Source: Bacillota bacterium
GTDB taxonomy: Bacteria > Bacillota > Clostridia > Christensenellales > CAG-138
Reading direction: 5' to 3'
DNA: 51,964 bases
NCBI GenBank assembly: GCA_023451115.1
Contig: JAEXFV010000117.1
Coordinates: 1-51,964 of the forward strand
In this document: piece by piece, positions 1 to 9,039 of the stretch
How the letters are laid out: each line of letters opens with the position of its first letter
Position numbering within the stretch: position 1 is the stretch's first letter
Notes under the pieces: model-generated
Told to the model about the DNA's origin: nothing
The model's input: the letters and a program-made list of their open reading frames with translations, nothing else
Databases searched by the model: none
Translations under genes and position numbers: made by a program

Positions 1-2330
1 ACCAGCCCCTCGTGCTGGGCCACGAAGAAACGGCTGCGCTTTTCTTTGAGAAAGTACACACCCCAATATTCTCCATTGAGATAGAGCACATAAGGCTTAT
101 AGGCCTGATAAAGGAAGTTGACGTCAGAGCCTTCCAATAGCCCGGTGCACAACTCATCCCTGATTTTGGAACGCGGCTGATCCTGGGCGCCTGCTCGCAA
201 CACCAGGGATTTGTACTCCGTGAACGGCCGGTTGTCAAAAAAAGCATAGGACATGCGGTTGTCCCCATACTCGGAGCGGGCAGTGATGTTAAACCCTTTT
301 TGGGCCGCAGCCCGTCCATAGGCGCCGGCAATACGGATGGACACATTTTGGGAAAACACCTGTTTTTTGGTGTCGTCTCCAAATACGGCGAAGTTGGCTT
401 CCCGCTCCCATTTGGCCTGATCCGCTTCGCTGGTTTTGCCCTGATAAAAGTTGGCCGAAAGCAGCGTATCGCCCAAGGGCAGGCTTTGGTCCCCTACGTA
501 GCTGTCCCCAAAGGCGTAGATGCCGGTTTGTCCATCCCATAGATTTTTTTCATCCGTCACCAAAGTAGCGATGGGCAGGGCATGGTTTACCCCATCAGAG
601 GTAAAAAGAAAGGTACCGCTTACCGTATATCCAGTAACATACCCGTCCCGCACGGATACGGCACGAACCACCGTGTTTTCTCCCACCGGGATAGGCCCGC
701 TGTAAACGGTGGAGGAGGTGGTGGGCGTGTCGCAGTTCAGGGTGTAGTAAATGGTTTCTCCCTGGGCGGCTGTCAGCTCTACCTGAATAGGACTCTCATA
801 TATTCCTGGTGTAGTAACAAACACGGGCTGGGAGGTAACGCCTGCTGCGCCGGAGCCATTGGCAGCGCCGGGCGTGGGGGATTCATAATACAGCAGCTGC
901 GCCCCGGTGCGCCCATAACTCATGCCGCTGCGCGCAGGGCCAATACTGAGCTTGTCCACTAAATTCCCTTCTGGATCAAAAAGAAAAACAACGTCTCCGC
1001 TGCTGTTCAAACCAAAGTTGGTTTCCAGATTTTTTTTTTGCAGGTCCCGGACGTTATTGCCGGTAGCCAGCACCACCAGATATTCTCCCGGGCCAATAGA
1101 AGCGCCCTGGGGAAATACCCATTTGGCCGGGTTTTTGGGGTTGTCGGAAAGGGCATAGCCTTCTAAGTCCAGAGCCGATGCACCGGAATGATACAGTTCA
1201 ATCCAGTCCGGGTAGCTGCCGTCAGATTGCATCAGGTAGGATACGTTGGAGACCGTAGCTTCTGAAATGGAAAGATCCCCCAAAGGCAACGCGCTGGTAG
1301 CTTGAAAGGCGGCGAAGCCCTCGTCCGTGTTGGCATAGCCAGGAGTAGGGCGGGTGCTTACTTGGAAATCCCCCGTGCCATCCGGCGTGCGGGCCATGGA
1401 TTGGTCCGCCTCCTGGCGGGTATAAGAGAAGCTATCTAAAATACGCCCCGAAGCATTGGAAAAAACCACATCCTCTGCAAAAGCCCGCAACGAAAAAGAG
1501 GCGTGAAGTGCGTCGTCGATCCACCCATCCTGCCCAGAACAAAAGATGAGCAAATATCCGTTGGCAGGAATGGTTGTCCCTTGGGGAAATTGCCACTTTA
1601 CAGGCTGGGAGATATCATCGGACAGGCCAAATCCGCTGATATCCACGTCGGCAGCCGTACGGTTATATAATTCAATCCAATCGGCATATTCGCCGGAAGC
1701 AGTAGCAATCGTGGTAGCGTTTGAGGCCATAAACTCGTTGATGGAAACGCCTACGTCAACAACATCTGCATTCAATGCGGCACGGTATTCCGCCGCGCCT
1801 TGTTCTGTGTTGGGGTAGCCCGGAGAGGGCTGAGACTGCTCGACCCAATTGCCGCTTTCATCCAACCCCAGGGTGCAGCCGGAGCTTACGCCTTGCAGCG
1901 CCAAGCTATCCACAGGATTGCCTGTGGAGTTGGTAAGAATTAAGTCGTCCGTAGCAGCCAGGCGAAATCCGGCATGAAGAGGGCCGTCTTCTGGGTTACC
2001 GGAACAGAACACCACAACATATCCCTTTGCAGGAATTACTGTACCCGCGGGGAACACCCATTTGGCTGCTGCCAGCTTGTCATCTGTTAACCCAAATCCG
2101 GAAATATCGATTCCAGTATCGGTAGGGTTATACAGTTCTACCCAATCAGGATAATTCCCTTTTTCATCCGGCACTGCGCCTTTATTGGACGTCATTACCT
2201 CGTTAATGCGTACCCCTATTTTAGCGCTGCTACCAACGCCGCTGCTGTCATGAAGGGAAAATACCAAAATCAGCCCTGCTACACACAGCGCTGCAATGAA
2301 GACCAATAATATAAGCCGCCTTGCTCTCAA
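1..2330 (-). CDS. Lamin-tail repeat / CotH-kinase surface protein (3' end outside window)
   Basis: This is the first ~776 codons of a large exported protein that runs off the left edge. Start: TTG at 2330, eight bases after AGAAAGGAG. An N-terminal hydrophobic stretch (about residues 6-26, LILLVFIAALCVAGLILVF) is a signal peptide or anchor. Three lamin-tail domains follow, each opening with IN/SE(V/F/A)M-S-N and carrying a PDW(I/V)ELYN motif followed by a W.FP.GT...GYL core: about residues 38-155, 195-310 and 355-475. Next is a chitobiase/FN3-like segment (about 500-580, with YYTLNCDTPT) and the beginning of a CotH-kinase domain (about 590 on: IATLVTDEKNLWD, then LRAGAQDQPRSKIRDE). CotH proteins phosphorylate spore-coat or secreted proteins; lamin-tail domains are presumed extracellular adhesion modules. 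The function of this protein is inferred from domains only. It diverges from the SPOCS-LysM gene. Confidence 0.85.
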   Translation of the reverse strand, partial: MRARRLILLVFIAALCVAGLILVFSLHDSSGVGSSAKIGVRINEVMTSNKGAVPDEKGNYPDWVELYNPTDTGIDISGFGLTDDKLAAAKWVFPAGTVIPAKGYVVVFCSGNPEDGPLHAGFRLAATDDLILTNSTGNPVDSLALQGVSSGCTLGLDESGNWVEQSQPSPGYPNTEQGAAEYRAALNADVVDVGVSINEFMASNATTIATASGEYADWIELYNRTAADVDISGFGLSDDISQPVKWQFPQGTTIPANGYLLIFCSGQDGWIDDALHASFSLRAFAEDVVFSNASGRILDSFSYTRQEADQSMARTPDGTGDFQVSTRPTPGYANTDEGFAAFQATSALPLGDLSISEATVSNVSYLMQSDGSYPDWIELYHSGASALDLEGYALSDNPKNPAKWVFPQGASIGPGEYLVVLATGNNVRDLQKKNLETNFGLNSSGDVVFLFDPEGNLVDKLSIGPARSGMSYGRTGAQLLYYESPTPGAANGSGAAGVTSQPVFVTTPGIYESPIQVELTAAQGETIYYTLNCDTPTTSSTVYSGPIPVGENTVVRAVSVRDGYVTGYTVSGTFLFTSDGVNHALPIATLVTDEKNLWDGQTGIYAFGDSYVGDQSLPLGDTLLSANFYQGKTSEADQAKWEREANFAVFGDDTKKQVFSQNVSIRIAGAYGRAAAQKGFNITARSEYGDNRMSYAFFDNRPFTEYKSLVLRAGAQDQPRSKIRDELCTGLLEGSDVNFLYQAYKPYVLYLNGEYWGVYFLKEKRSRFFVAQHEGL

Positions 2331-2568
2331 TAGCCTGGCTCCTTTCTATATAGGGGGCATCCCCGAAAATATTGCTAAAACCGCGCACCAGGGAAGAAGC
2401 CCACATACGCAATTCACAGTTTACCACAAAGGGGCTGCCCTGCAAAGGCGAAGCAGGAAAATTCATAAAAACATAACCATTTCTTCCGTTGGCGTGAACA
2501 AGCAGTATTCTAACCCGGGCAAAAACCACATATACTGTTGCAACCATATAACGAGGGGGAACGGCAGC

Positions 2569-4071
2569 ATGGAAGCAATTTGGAATGAACTGACGCTGGA
2601 ACGTGTGGCAGCGAAGACTGTGGCGCAGGCGTTGATGGAAAATGAAATCCCCCTGCCGGCAGGCAGAGAAGCGCAGCGTGTGCTGCATGTGGAAGGCACG
2701 GCTCAAAACCAGAGCGCCCGTTGTGCCAAAGGCAGGGTGGAGGCGGAGGGCACGGTAGACTTGCAAATTCTTTGCTTGCCGCCAGAGGGCGGGGCACCCT
2801 TTGGAATGCGCACCGCAGCAGGTTATCGCCATGATATTCCCATGGAGGGGGTAGAGGAGGGAATGCGTGCTACCGTCACGCCGCAACTCCAGGAGATCCA
2901 ATGCAGGCTGGAAAATGGCAGGCTGCGCCTGTCCGGCGTAGTGGAATTAAGCGCAGTGGTGCAGCAAAGCGACCGGATGCGGGTGCTTTCCGGCGTAAAT
3001 GGGGCGCAAAATTTACAAACCTTGCGAAAAGAGCTGCATGTGGAGCGCGAAATCCCTCTAGGCATGACGACTATGCGCCTGCGGGAGGAAATTCCAGCGG
3101 CAGATGCGGACACTGTGCTGCTGCAAAGCGGGGCGGCTCAGGTGCGAGGCATGGAAATGGCGCAGGAGGGTATGAGCGTGGAGGGAACGCTAAGCGTTAC
3201 CGTGCTATGCGCTGCGCCACAAGGGCAGATGAATCAAATTGTACAGCATATTTCTTTTGAAGAGTTGGTACCTGTGCAGGGAGATCGGGCCCTTTATGAT
3301 ATAGAGGACTTACAGGCGGATATTCGCGTGCGGGATATAACGGTAACCCCCGCGGGGGAAGAAAGCGGCGCGCTGGATGTGGAAGCAGTGTTGGATATTT
3401 ATGCCTATGGCAGGGAACAGGAACAGGTTTCCGCTTTGGCAGATGCTTATTCTCCTGCCGGTGACTTCACCTGTGTGCAACAGCAGGTGGAACGGATGCG
3501 TTCTCTGGGGCGGGTACGTAAAAAGTGCAGTTTCAGGGAAAGCGTGGCAATCCCGGAGGATATGCCGGAAGCCTACCGCTCCGTATACGCTGCAGCGCGT
3601 CCGGTGGTGATCGGCGTTTCGGATGCGGAAGGACGGCTTGGAGTGGATGGGGTGCTGTTTGCCAGCATCATATTCCAGACAGATGAAGGGGAAATCTTTG
3701 GATTTGAGGAAGAAGTGCCCTTCCAGTGCGTTTTGGACGCGCCCTTCCAAGAAGATGCCGCCGCCACCGCCAGGGCTCTCCATGCACAGGTAAGCGGCAG
3801 CGGCAGGATGCTGGATGTAACCTTTACCTTAGAGGTGGAGGCAAACCTTCAAACGCTGGAACAGGATCAGATCGCAGTGGATGCAACAGCTTGTGAACCT
3901 GCCAGGCAACCCCAGGGGATCTTGATTTATCTTGCCAATGAAGGGGAAACGTTCTGGGACGTGGGCAAGCGTTTTGGCCTTACCGTAGATCAAGTAAAGG
4001 ACTGGAATCCCGGTATGCAGGAACCCTTGCAGGAGGGCCAGCAGATGGTGCTTTTGAGCGCGGGAAGATAG
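2569..4071 (+). CDS. SPOCS (DUF3794) repeat protein with C-terminal LysM
   Basis: A 500-residue protein with repeated SPOCS/DUF3794 beta-rich domains and a C-terminal LysM module (about residues 447-496, ILIYLANEGETFWDVGKRFG ... WNP). SPOCS-LysM proteins are found in endospore formers and are thought to bind cortex peptidoglycan in the spore envelope; no catalytic residues are evident. The reading frame is open upstream to 2296, but the ATG at 2569 is chosen because GAGGGGG (2553-2559) lies nine bases before it and the upstream translation does not look like protein. No signal peptide is visible, consistent with a protein made in the mother cell. A strong bidirectional terminator follows. The exact biological role is inference; the domain call is firm. 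Confidence 0.88.
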   Translation: MEAIWNELTLERVAAKTVAQALMENEIPLPAGREAQRVLHVEGTAQNQSARCAKGRVEAEGTVDLQILCLPPEGGAPFGMRTAAGYRHDIPMEGVEEGMRATVTPQLQEIQCRLENGRLRLSGVVELSAVVQQSDRMRVLSGVNGAQNLQTLRKELHVEREIPLGMTTMRLREEIPAADADTVLLQSGAAQVRGMEMAQEGMSVEGTLSVTVLCAAPQGQMNQIVQHISFEELVPVQGDRALYDIEDLQADIRVRDITVTPAGEESGALDVEAVLDIYAYGREQEQVSALADAYSPAGDFTCVQQQVERMRSLGRVRKKCSFRESVAIPEDMPEAYRSVYAAARPVVIGVSDAEGRLGVDGVLFASIIFQTDEGEIFGFEEEVPFQCVLDAPFQEDAAATARALHAQVSGSGRMLDVTFTLEVEANLQTLEQDQIAVDATACEPARQPQGILIYLANEGETFWDVGKRFGLTVDQVKDWNPGMQEPLQEGQQMVLLSAGR

Positions 4072-4082
4072 AATATTCATAG

Positions 4083-4117
4083 AAAAGGGCCTTCCAGTAA
4101 CAGAAGGCCCTTTTTAT
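4083..4117. terminator. Bidirectional intrinsic terminator
   Basis: AAAAGGGCCTTC pairs with GAAGGCCCTTTT across an 8-base loop and is followed by T residues on both strands. It sits between the convergent SPOCS-LysM gene and metK, so it probably ends both. Confidence 0.85.
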
Positions 4118-4140
4118 ATGCTTAAAAACAGGTTTTCTCC

Positions 4141-5325
4141 TCAGCGCAATTTTTCCACAGCAAGCTTTAGGGCCTCCACCCGGTCCGTCTGCTCCCAGGG
4201 GAACGAAGAATTGCCAAAGTGGCCGTAGGCAGCAGTCTGGCGGTAGATTGGCCGGCGCAAGCCCAACATCTGGATAATGGCTTCTGGGCGCAGGTCAAAC
4301 ACGCTGGAAACCGCCTGAGCCAACAGATCATCGTTTACAGCACCGGTGCCCTGGGTATCTACCAGAATGCTTACAGGCTTTGCCACCCCTATGGCGTATG
4401 CAAGCTGAATTTCGCACCGCTGGGCCAAGCCTGCGGCCACAATGTTTTTTGCAACATATCGTGCTGCATAAGCGGCGCTGCGGTCCACCTTAGTAGGATC
4501 CTTTCCGGAAAATGCGCCGCCGCCATGGCGGGCATAGCCGCCGTAAGTGTCTACGATAATCTTGCGCCCGGTGAGGCCGGAATCGCCATGGGGGCCGCCG
4601 ATCACAAACCGCCCGGTGGGGTTTACCAAAAAACGGGTGTTTTCGTCCAGCAATTGTGCAGGGAGGACGGGGAGAATGACTTGGTCTACAATACCTTTTT
4701 CAATTTCCTGCTGCGTCACTTCCGGGTTATGCTGTGAAGAAATCACCACGGTATCCACCCGCACAGGCTTGCCGTTGATATACTCCACTGTAACCTGGGA
4801 CTTACCATCAGGCCGCAAAAAGGGCAGAATGCCTTCTTTTCGCACTTCGCTGAGCCTGCGGGTAAGGGCATGGGCCAGGGAAATGGGCAAGGGCATCAGT
4901 TCTGGGGTTTCATCGCAGGCAAACCCAAACATCATGCCCTGATCCCCGGCTCCAGTCGCCAAAGTATCCTGTATTTCCCCCTTTTTTGCCTCTAAAGACT
5001 TGTCCACACCCAAGGCAATGTCAGGGGATTGGCCGTCCAGCGCCACCAGCACTGCGCAGGTGTTGCCGTCAAAACCATAGTCAGCATTATCATAGCCGAT
5101 GTCTTTTACAACCTGGCGTACCAGGCCGGGAATGTCTACGTAGCAGGACGTAGTCACTTCCCCCATAACCAAAGCCATGCCGGTGGTGCAGGCGCATTCG
5201 CAGGCGACGCGGGCATTTGGATCCTGGGAGAGCATGGCGTCCAGCACTGCATCCGAAAGCTGGTCGCACACTTTATCGGGATGTCCTTCGGTTACGGATT
5301 CAGAGGTAAACAGCATTTTTTTCAT
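4141..5325 (-). CDS. metK: S-adenosylmethionine synthetase
   Basis: A 394-residue cytoplasmic enzyme that makes S-adenosylmethionine from methionine and ATP. The length is normal for MetK. Diagnostic motifs are present: GHPDKVCDQ near the N-terminus (about residues 14-22), the ATP-binding GAGDQGMMFG (about 125) and the P-loop-like GGGAFSGKDPTKVDRS (about 266). The ATG at 5325 has AAGGAG ten bases upstream. The gene is transcribed alone behind a SAM-I riboswitch with a terminator and a strong sigma-A-type promoter, so it should be shut off when SAM is plentiful. Nothing unusual is seen in the coding sequence. Confidence 0.97.
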   Translation of the reverse strand: MKKMLFTSESVTEGHPDKVCDQLSDAVLDAMLSQDPNARVACECACTTGMALVMGEVTTSCYVDIPGLVRQVVKDIGYDNADYGFDGNTCAVLVALDGQSPDIALGVDKSLEAKKGEIQDTLATGAGDQGMMFGFACDETPELMPLPISLAHALTRRLSEVRKEGILPFLRPDGKSQVTVEYINGKPVRVDTVVISSQHNPEVTQQEIEKGIVDQVILPVLPAQLLDENTRFLVNPTGRFVIGGPHGDSGLTGRKIIVDTYGGYARHGGGAFSGKDPTKVDRSAAYAARYVAKNIVAAGLAQRCEIQLAYAIGVAKPVSILVDTQGTGAVNDDLLAQAVSSVFDLRPEAIIQMLGLRRPIYRQTAAYGHFGNSSFPWEQTDRVEALKLAVEKLR

Positions 5326-5388
5326 TGGGTATCGCTCCTTCTTGTTTTCCGCAATGCCTTAGGCTCCCCTGTCTCGCCTCCTGGAGGC

Positions 5389-5417
5389 AAAAAAGCGCCC
5401 CGCGGAAGACGAGGCGT
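5389..5417 (-). terminator. Riboswitch-controlled terminator before metK
   Basis: Read on the minus strand, CGCCTC and GGGGCG pair around an 8-base loop and are followed by six T residues. It lies between the SAM-I aptamer and the metK start and is the likely expression platform, forming when SAM is bound. Confidence 0.75.
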
Positions 5418-5434
5418 TCATTATAGCGGTATCG

Positions 5435-5540
5435 CTCATCTTCCGGCTATTATTCCTGATAGCCGTGGGAATTAGCACCTTGCGCATCAGCGTAGGTTGC
5501 CGGGTTTCATCGGGCCCGTCCCTCAACCACTCTTGATAAG
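5435..5540 (-). promoter_or_regulatory. SAM-I (S-box) riboswitch
   Basis: On the minus strand the leader opens with CTTATCAAGAG, GGTTGAGGGAC, GGCCCGATGAAACCCGGCAA, the conserved S-box core. The P1 helix closes as CTTATC (5535-5540) with GATGAG (5435-5440). It is followed by a terminator and then metK, the usual arrangement for feedback control by S-adenosylmethionine. Confidence 0.95.
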
Positions 5541-5564
5541 GCTTATGCGGTTATTCTGTGTGGT

Positions 5565-5593
5565 AGTGTATCATGACGGGTCGGCCCGGTCAA
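5565..5593 (-). promoter_or_regulatory. metK promoter (sigma-A type)
   Basis: -35 TTGACC (5588-5593), 17-base spacer, -10 TACACT (5565-5570), read on the minus strand. Transcription would start about 20 bases upstream of the SAM-I aptamer. Confidence 0.75.
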
Positions 5594-5716
5594 GGGATAG
5601 ATTGCAAAAAATGTTGTAATTAGCAGGGATGAAGGCCGGTATAAATTAAGCTTTTCAATTATAATGCCTATCGGTATAATAGGTAAGTCAACAGTTTAAA
5701 CGATGAGGGGGAAGCG

Positions 5717-6496
5717 ATGAAGCGCGTATTAGGCAGCATCCGCAGAGCGGATGAGCGGTGGAACATGATCAAAGATGGGGATACGGTTTGTGTAGGAGTG
5801 TCTGGCGGGAAAGACAGCCTTCTGCTGATGGAGGCATTAAAGCTGTATCAGCGTTTTTCTAAAAACCGGTTTACGCTTCAGGCAGTGATGTTGGATTTGG
5901 GCATTACCCAGGCGGATACTTCAAAAGTTGAGGCGTTCGCAGAAAAAATCGGCGTGCCGCTGGATGTGCGCCGCACGGACATCGGAGACGTTGTATTCAA
6001 CATCCGCCAGGAAAGCCATCCCTGCGCGCTGTGCGCAAAGCTGCGCCGGGGAGCGTTGAACAATGCTGCGGTAGATCACGGATGCAATAAAGTCGCCTTG
6101 GGACACAACCGAGAGGACGTGCTGGAAACCTTTTTGATGAGCCTGCTGTATGAAGGCAGAATCAATACCTTTGCGCCCGTCACGTTTATGAATAGGAAAA
6201 ACGTCACATTAATCCGCCCCTTTGTGTTTTTGCCCGAAAGATATATTTTGCATATCGCAAAAGAGCGTGAGCTACCTATTATGCCGCCTAACTGCGCGGT
6301 GGCAGGCTCCACCAAACGGGAAGAAATGAAACAACTCATTGCCCACCTCTGCACCTTGGTGCCGGATGCCACGGAAAAGATGATCAATGCCATTTCCGGT
6401 ACGGAAAAGTATCAGCTCTGGGATAAGCTTAAGCTGCCACCGGAGGATTTGCAGGTGAGCGCAATCGTTTTGGAAGACACGATGGAAGAGTTGTAA
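5717..6496 (+). CDS. TtcA-like tRNA 2-thiolation PP-loop ATPase
   Basis: A 259-residue member of the PP-loop ATPase superfamily closest in layout to TtcA, which thiolates cytidine 32 of tRNA. The PP-loop GVSGGKDSLLL is at about residues 28-38. The CALCAKLRRGALN motif (about 101-113) supplies a CxxC pair and a later PNCAVAGS (about 193-200) supplies a third cysteine, matching the iron-sulfur ligands known for TtcA. The LGHNREDVLETFL motif also fits. The ATG at 5717 follows GAGGGGG by seven bases. It stands alone, divergent from metK. TilS-type lysidine synthetases share the PP-loop but lack this cysteine pattern; the exact tRNA target is not shown by sequence. Confidence 0.82.
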   Translation: MKRVLGSIRRADERWNMIKDGDTVCVGVSGGKDSLLLMEALKLYQRFSKNRFTLQAVMLDLGITQADTSKVEAFAEKIGVPLDVRRTDIGDVVFNIRQESHPCALCAKLRRGALNNAAVDHGCNKVALGHNREDVLETFLMSLLYEGRINTFAPVTFMNRKNVTLIRPFVFLPERYILHIAKERELPIMPPNCAVAGSTKREEMKQLIAHLCTLVPDATEKMINAISGTEKYQLWDKLKLPPEDLQVSAIVLEDTMEEL

Positions 6497-6503
6497 AGAC
6501 AAT

Positions 6504-6546
6504 CAAGATGCTTCTCAATGCCAATAGGCATTTGAGAAGCATCTTG
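6504..6546. terminator. Long hairpin between convergent genes
   Basis: CAAGATGCTTCTCAATGCC pairs with GGCATTTGAGAAGCATCTTG around a 4-base AATA loop with a single bulge. It starts eight bases after the TtcA-like stop. The T-tract is poor on both strands, so it may terminate weakly or stabilise the 3' end. Confidence 0.55.
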
Positions 6547-6606
6547 AAAAACCAATTATTGATCCAATCAAGGCCGGCTTTTTTGAGCAGGCCTTTTGCT
6601 AACAGT

Positions 6607-7455
6607 CTATTGTTTGACAACCGGGATCCACACTTCAAACCGTGCATTTTGGGGATCGGGCGCCAAGTATAGCTCTATATCCGGCCCATCGTCATAGAGG
6701 TATCCGGAAGTGGGCAGCCAATCCGTCACAATGCGCCGCTCCAGCTCTTGGATTGCCTGTGGGCAGGCGCCTTCTCCAGGAAAAACCGCCCAAGTGAAAG
6801 CGGGCACTGTATAAGCCTCCAAGCCCTCCTGAGCAGGTTGGCTGCTGGCCACGGCAATATAATACTTCCAATCTTCCTGATTGCCGCACCCGCATACGCC
6901 CAGTATCCCATGTGGAGGGCCTTCCATCAGCCCTGCCAGCCTGGGAATTGTGCCGTCCATAGCGGCTTTGTTCCATAGCTGTGGGACGGTTTCAAAGTTC
7001 TTTTCCGTTTCCTTGTCCATAGGCTGGGAAATGCCCAGAACACGAAACGCTTCCTTTTTCTCAATTCGATATTCCATTTCTTGCGCTCCCTTGACTGTGA
7101 TTTTGAAGCTGATGGGCGGGTAAGCCTTTAACAGGGTTCCGCTTTTGCGAATGGTGGAAGGCGCAACGCCATGCACGCTTTGAAAGGCCCGGTTAAAGGC
7201 GGTTGGGGAAGCATAGCCGTAACGCAAAGCAACGGTAAGCACCCGTTCACCGTTTTGCAAATCTACTGCTGCCAAAGACATGCGCCTGCGCCGCACATAC
7301 TCGGAATAGGGAAGCCCAGCCAGGTATGTGAACATGCGCTGAAAGTGATAGGCAGAGCAGCAAGTGATCTTAGTTAGTTGGGCTAGATCAATTTCCTCCA
7401 TTAAATGGCTTTCGGTATAACGGATTGCTTCGTTTAGCCGGTCAACCCATTCCAT
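6607..7455 (-). CDS. AraC-family regulator with GyrI-like effector domain
   Basis: A 282-residue transcription factor. Residues about 1-105 hold the two helix-turn-helix motifs of AraC proteins (MEEIDLAQLTKITCCSAYHF; then LRYGYASPTAFNRAFQSVHG). The remaining ~160 residues form a GyrI/SOUL-like small-molecule-binding domain (EYRIEKKEAFRVLGI ... PTSGYLYDDGPDIELYLAPD). Proteins of this layout (Rob/BmrR-like effector module) usually sense amphipathic or drug-like ligands, but the ligand here is unknown. The ATG at 7455 is chosen because AAGGAG lies eight bases before it; the longer open frame to 7533 has no such site. It is downstream of deoD on the same strand after a 131-base gap, so co-transcription is possible. 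Confidence 0.88.
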   Translation of the reverse strand: MEWVDRLNEAIRYTESHLMEEIDLAQLTKITCCSAYHFQRMFTYLAGLPYSEYVRRRRMSLAAVDLQNGERVLTVALRYGYASPTAFNRAFQSVHGVAPSTIRKSGTLLKAYPPISFKITVKGAQEMEYRIEKKEAFRVLGISQPMDKETEKNFETVPQLWNKAAMDGTIPRLAGLMEGPPHGILGVCGCGNQEDWKYYIAVASSQPAQEGLEAYTVPAFTWAVFPGEGACPQAIQELERRIVTDWLPTSGYLYDDGPDIELYLAPDPQNARFEVWIPVVKQ

Positions 7456-7586
7456 AAAACAGCTCCTTATAACAAATTTTATCAGGGCACAGGAGGGTTG
7501 TCCTCTCTTTTGGTGAACGTAATTTGAGAGCATTCAGCCAGCCCTGTCAGAGCAAGAGATCTGCAAAGCGAAAAACTGACTGTGCT

Positions 7587-8297
7587 TTAAGCAATGGAGA
7601 GGGCAATTTCCATCATGGTGGTGAAGGTGGTTTGCCGCTCCAAAGCCGTGCATTCTTCCCCTGTAAAGGGAAGGTCGGAAATGGTGCAAAGGCATAAGGC
7701 GTTTTTGCCTGCCCGGGCAGCGTTCATATAGAGTGCAGCCGCTTCCATCTCCACTGCCAACACGCCCATCTTCACCCAATCTTTGAGAGAGGCCGCGTCA
7801 TCATAAAAACAATCGGAAGAGAACAGGTTGCCAACCATCATGCGGGCGCCTCTGCGCTGCCCTTCTTCTACTGCCGCTTTTAGGAGACCATAGCTGGCGA
7901 TGGGCGCAAAAGTGCCTGGCAGACGGAATTGTGCCCCATAGTTGGAATTGGTGCAGGCTCCCATACCCACCACGATATCCCGGAGCTGTAAAGAAGGATG
8001 GATGCCGCCAGCGGAGCCAATGCGGATGATGTTTTCTACCCCGAACACGTGAAACAGCTCGTAGGAATAGATGCCAATGGAGGGCATACCCATGCCGCTG
8101 GCCATTACGCTTACCCGTTTGCCCTGATACTCGCCCGTGTATCCTTGTATGCCCCTAATGTTATTGATAAGCGTTGCGCCAGTAAGAAATGTTTCCGCGA
8201 TAAATTTGGCCCGCAGCGGGTCGCCCGGCATCAACACGGTTTTTGCAAAATCCTCTTTCCCACAGGCAATGTGAGGGGTCAGGTTTTGTGCGCTCAT
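7587..8297 (-). CDS. deoD: Purine-nucleoside phosphorylase (DeoD type)
   Basis: A 236-residue enzyme of the hexameric PNP-UDP phosphorylase family; it splits purine (deoxy)nucleosides with phosphate to give the free base and (deoxy)ribose-1-phosphate. VLMPGDPLRAKFIAE (about residues 21-35), GMGMPSIGIYSYEL and IIRIGSAGGIHPSLQLRDIVVG are DeoD signatures, and the C-terminal ISDLPFTGEECT fits the region that carries the catalytic aspartate. Length is normal. The ATG at 8297 follows AAAGGAGG by eight bases. It would supply guanine, hypoxanthine and adenine to the purine-degradation island further right in the window. Confidence 0.95.
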   Translation of the reverse strand: MSAQNLTPHIACGKEDFAKTVLMPGDPLRAKFIAETFLTGATLINNIRGIQGYTGEYQGKRVSVMASGMGMPSIGIYSYELFHVFGVENIIRIGSAGGIHPSLQLRDIVVGMGACTNSNYGAQFRLPGTFAPIASYGLLKAAVEEGQRRGARMMVGNLFSSDCFYDDAASLKDWVKMGVLAVEMEAAALYMNAARAGKNALCLCTISDLPFTGEECTALERQTTFTTMMEIALSIA

Positions 8298-8474
8298 TTG
8301 GTATATCCTCCTTTTGTAATGAAAACTTATGATGCAAACGCGGCCATGGAATAAGTGGGAACCGCTTTACAGCAGAAAGTCCTATGAGCGTATGCACCAT
8401 GTTTGCCTATAGTATAGCATAAAAGGGGGCTATAGCATATGCTGTTAAAAAGACAGTATAAGGAGGGGGAAGCT

Positions 8475-8975
8475 GTGGAACTGGGCCATTATGATCGTAA
8501 AGCAGCTGTGGACTATGCACACAAATGGGCCTTTTCTCGCAATCCTGCATTTTTCGATTTTTCGGGCATTGGAGGGGATTGCACCAATTTTGCCTCCCAG
8601 TGCGTGTTTGCAGGCGCGGGGGTTATGAACTATACGCCGGTATTCGGTTGGTTTTATATCAATGCCAACGATCGCACCGCCAGCTGGACGGGCGTAGAGT
8701 ATTTTTATAATTTTATGGTGAACAACAAAGGGCCTGGCCCGGTGATGCGCGAAGTGCCGTTAAAAGAAATTTTGCCCGGAGATGTCATCCAGCTGAACTT
8801 TGGCAATCCTTTTTTTGAACATACGCCGGTAGTAGTAGCGGTGGGAGATAATCCTGCCCCGGATAACATTTTGGTGGCAGCGCATTCGTATGACTCGGAC
8901 AATCGCCCCCTCTCCACCTATCAATATACACAGCTGCGGCCCTTGCACGTAATTGGCGTGTACCGTCCCCAATAA
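8475..8975 (+). CDS. Putative amidase-domain protein (Amidase_6 type)
   Basis: A small protein of 166 residues if started at the GTG at 8475, or 178 from the ATG at 8439. The GTG is preferred: AAGGAGGGGG ends five bases before it, and the family domain starts at YDRKAAVDYAHKWA just downstream, whereas the longer form would translate the Shine-Dalgarno region itself. The ATG at 8439 has only a weak GGGGG site. Family hallmarks are RNPAFFDF..IGGDCTNFASQC (candidate catalytic Cys), SWTGVEYFYNFM, GDVIQLNF and VAAHSYDSDNRPLSTY (candidate His). These resemble the NlpC-like papain fold; Clostridia often carry such proteins, sometimes fused to wall-targeting parts. No signal peptide is seen here. The substrate is unknown. 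Confidence 0.8.
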   Translation: MELGHYDRKAAVDYAHKWAFSRNPAFFDFSGIGGDCTNFASQCVFAGAGVMNYTPVFGWFYINANDRTASWTGVEYFYNFMVNNKGPGPVMREVPLKEILPGDVIQLNFGNPFFEHTPVVVAVGDNPAPDNILVAAHSYDSDNRPLSTYQYTQLRPLHVIGVYRPQ

Positions 8976-8986
8976 CAAAATCAAAA

Positions 8987-9030
8987 CGCCTTTTCCGGCG
9001 CTGAAAAACGCCGACGCCGAAAGGCATTTT
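8987..9030. terminator. Bidirectional terminator
   Basis: GCCTTTTCCGGCG pairs with CGCCG and AAAGGC segments downstream, with T-runs beyond the stem on both strands. It lies between the convergent amidase-like gene and the radical SAM gene. Confidence 0.75.
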
Positions 9031-9039
9031 TATGCTGTT

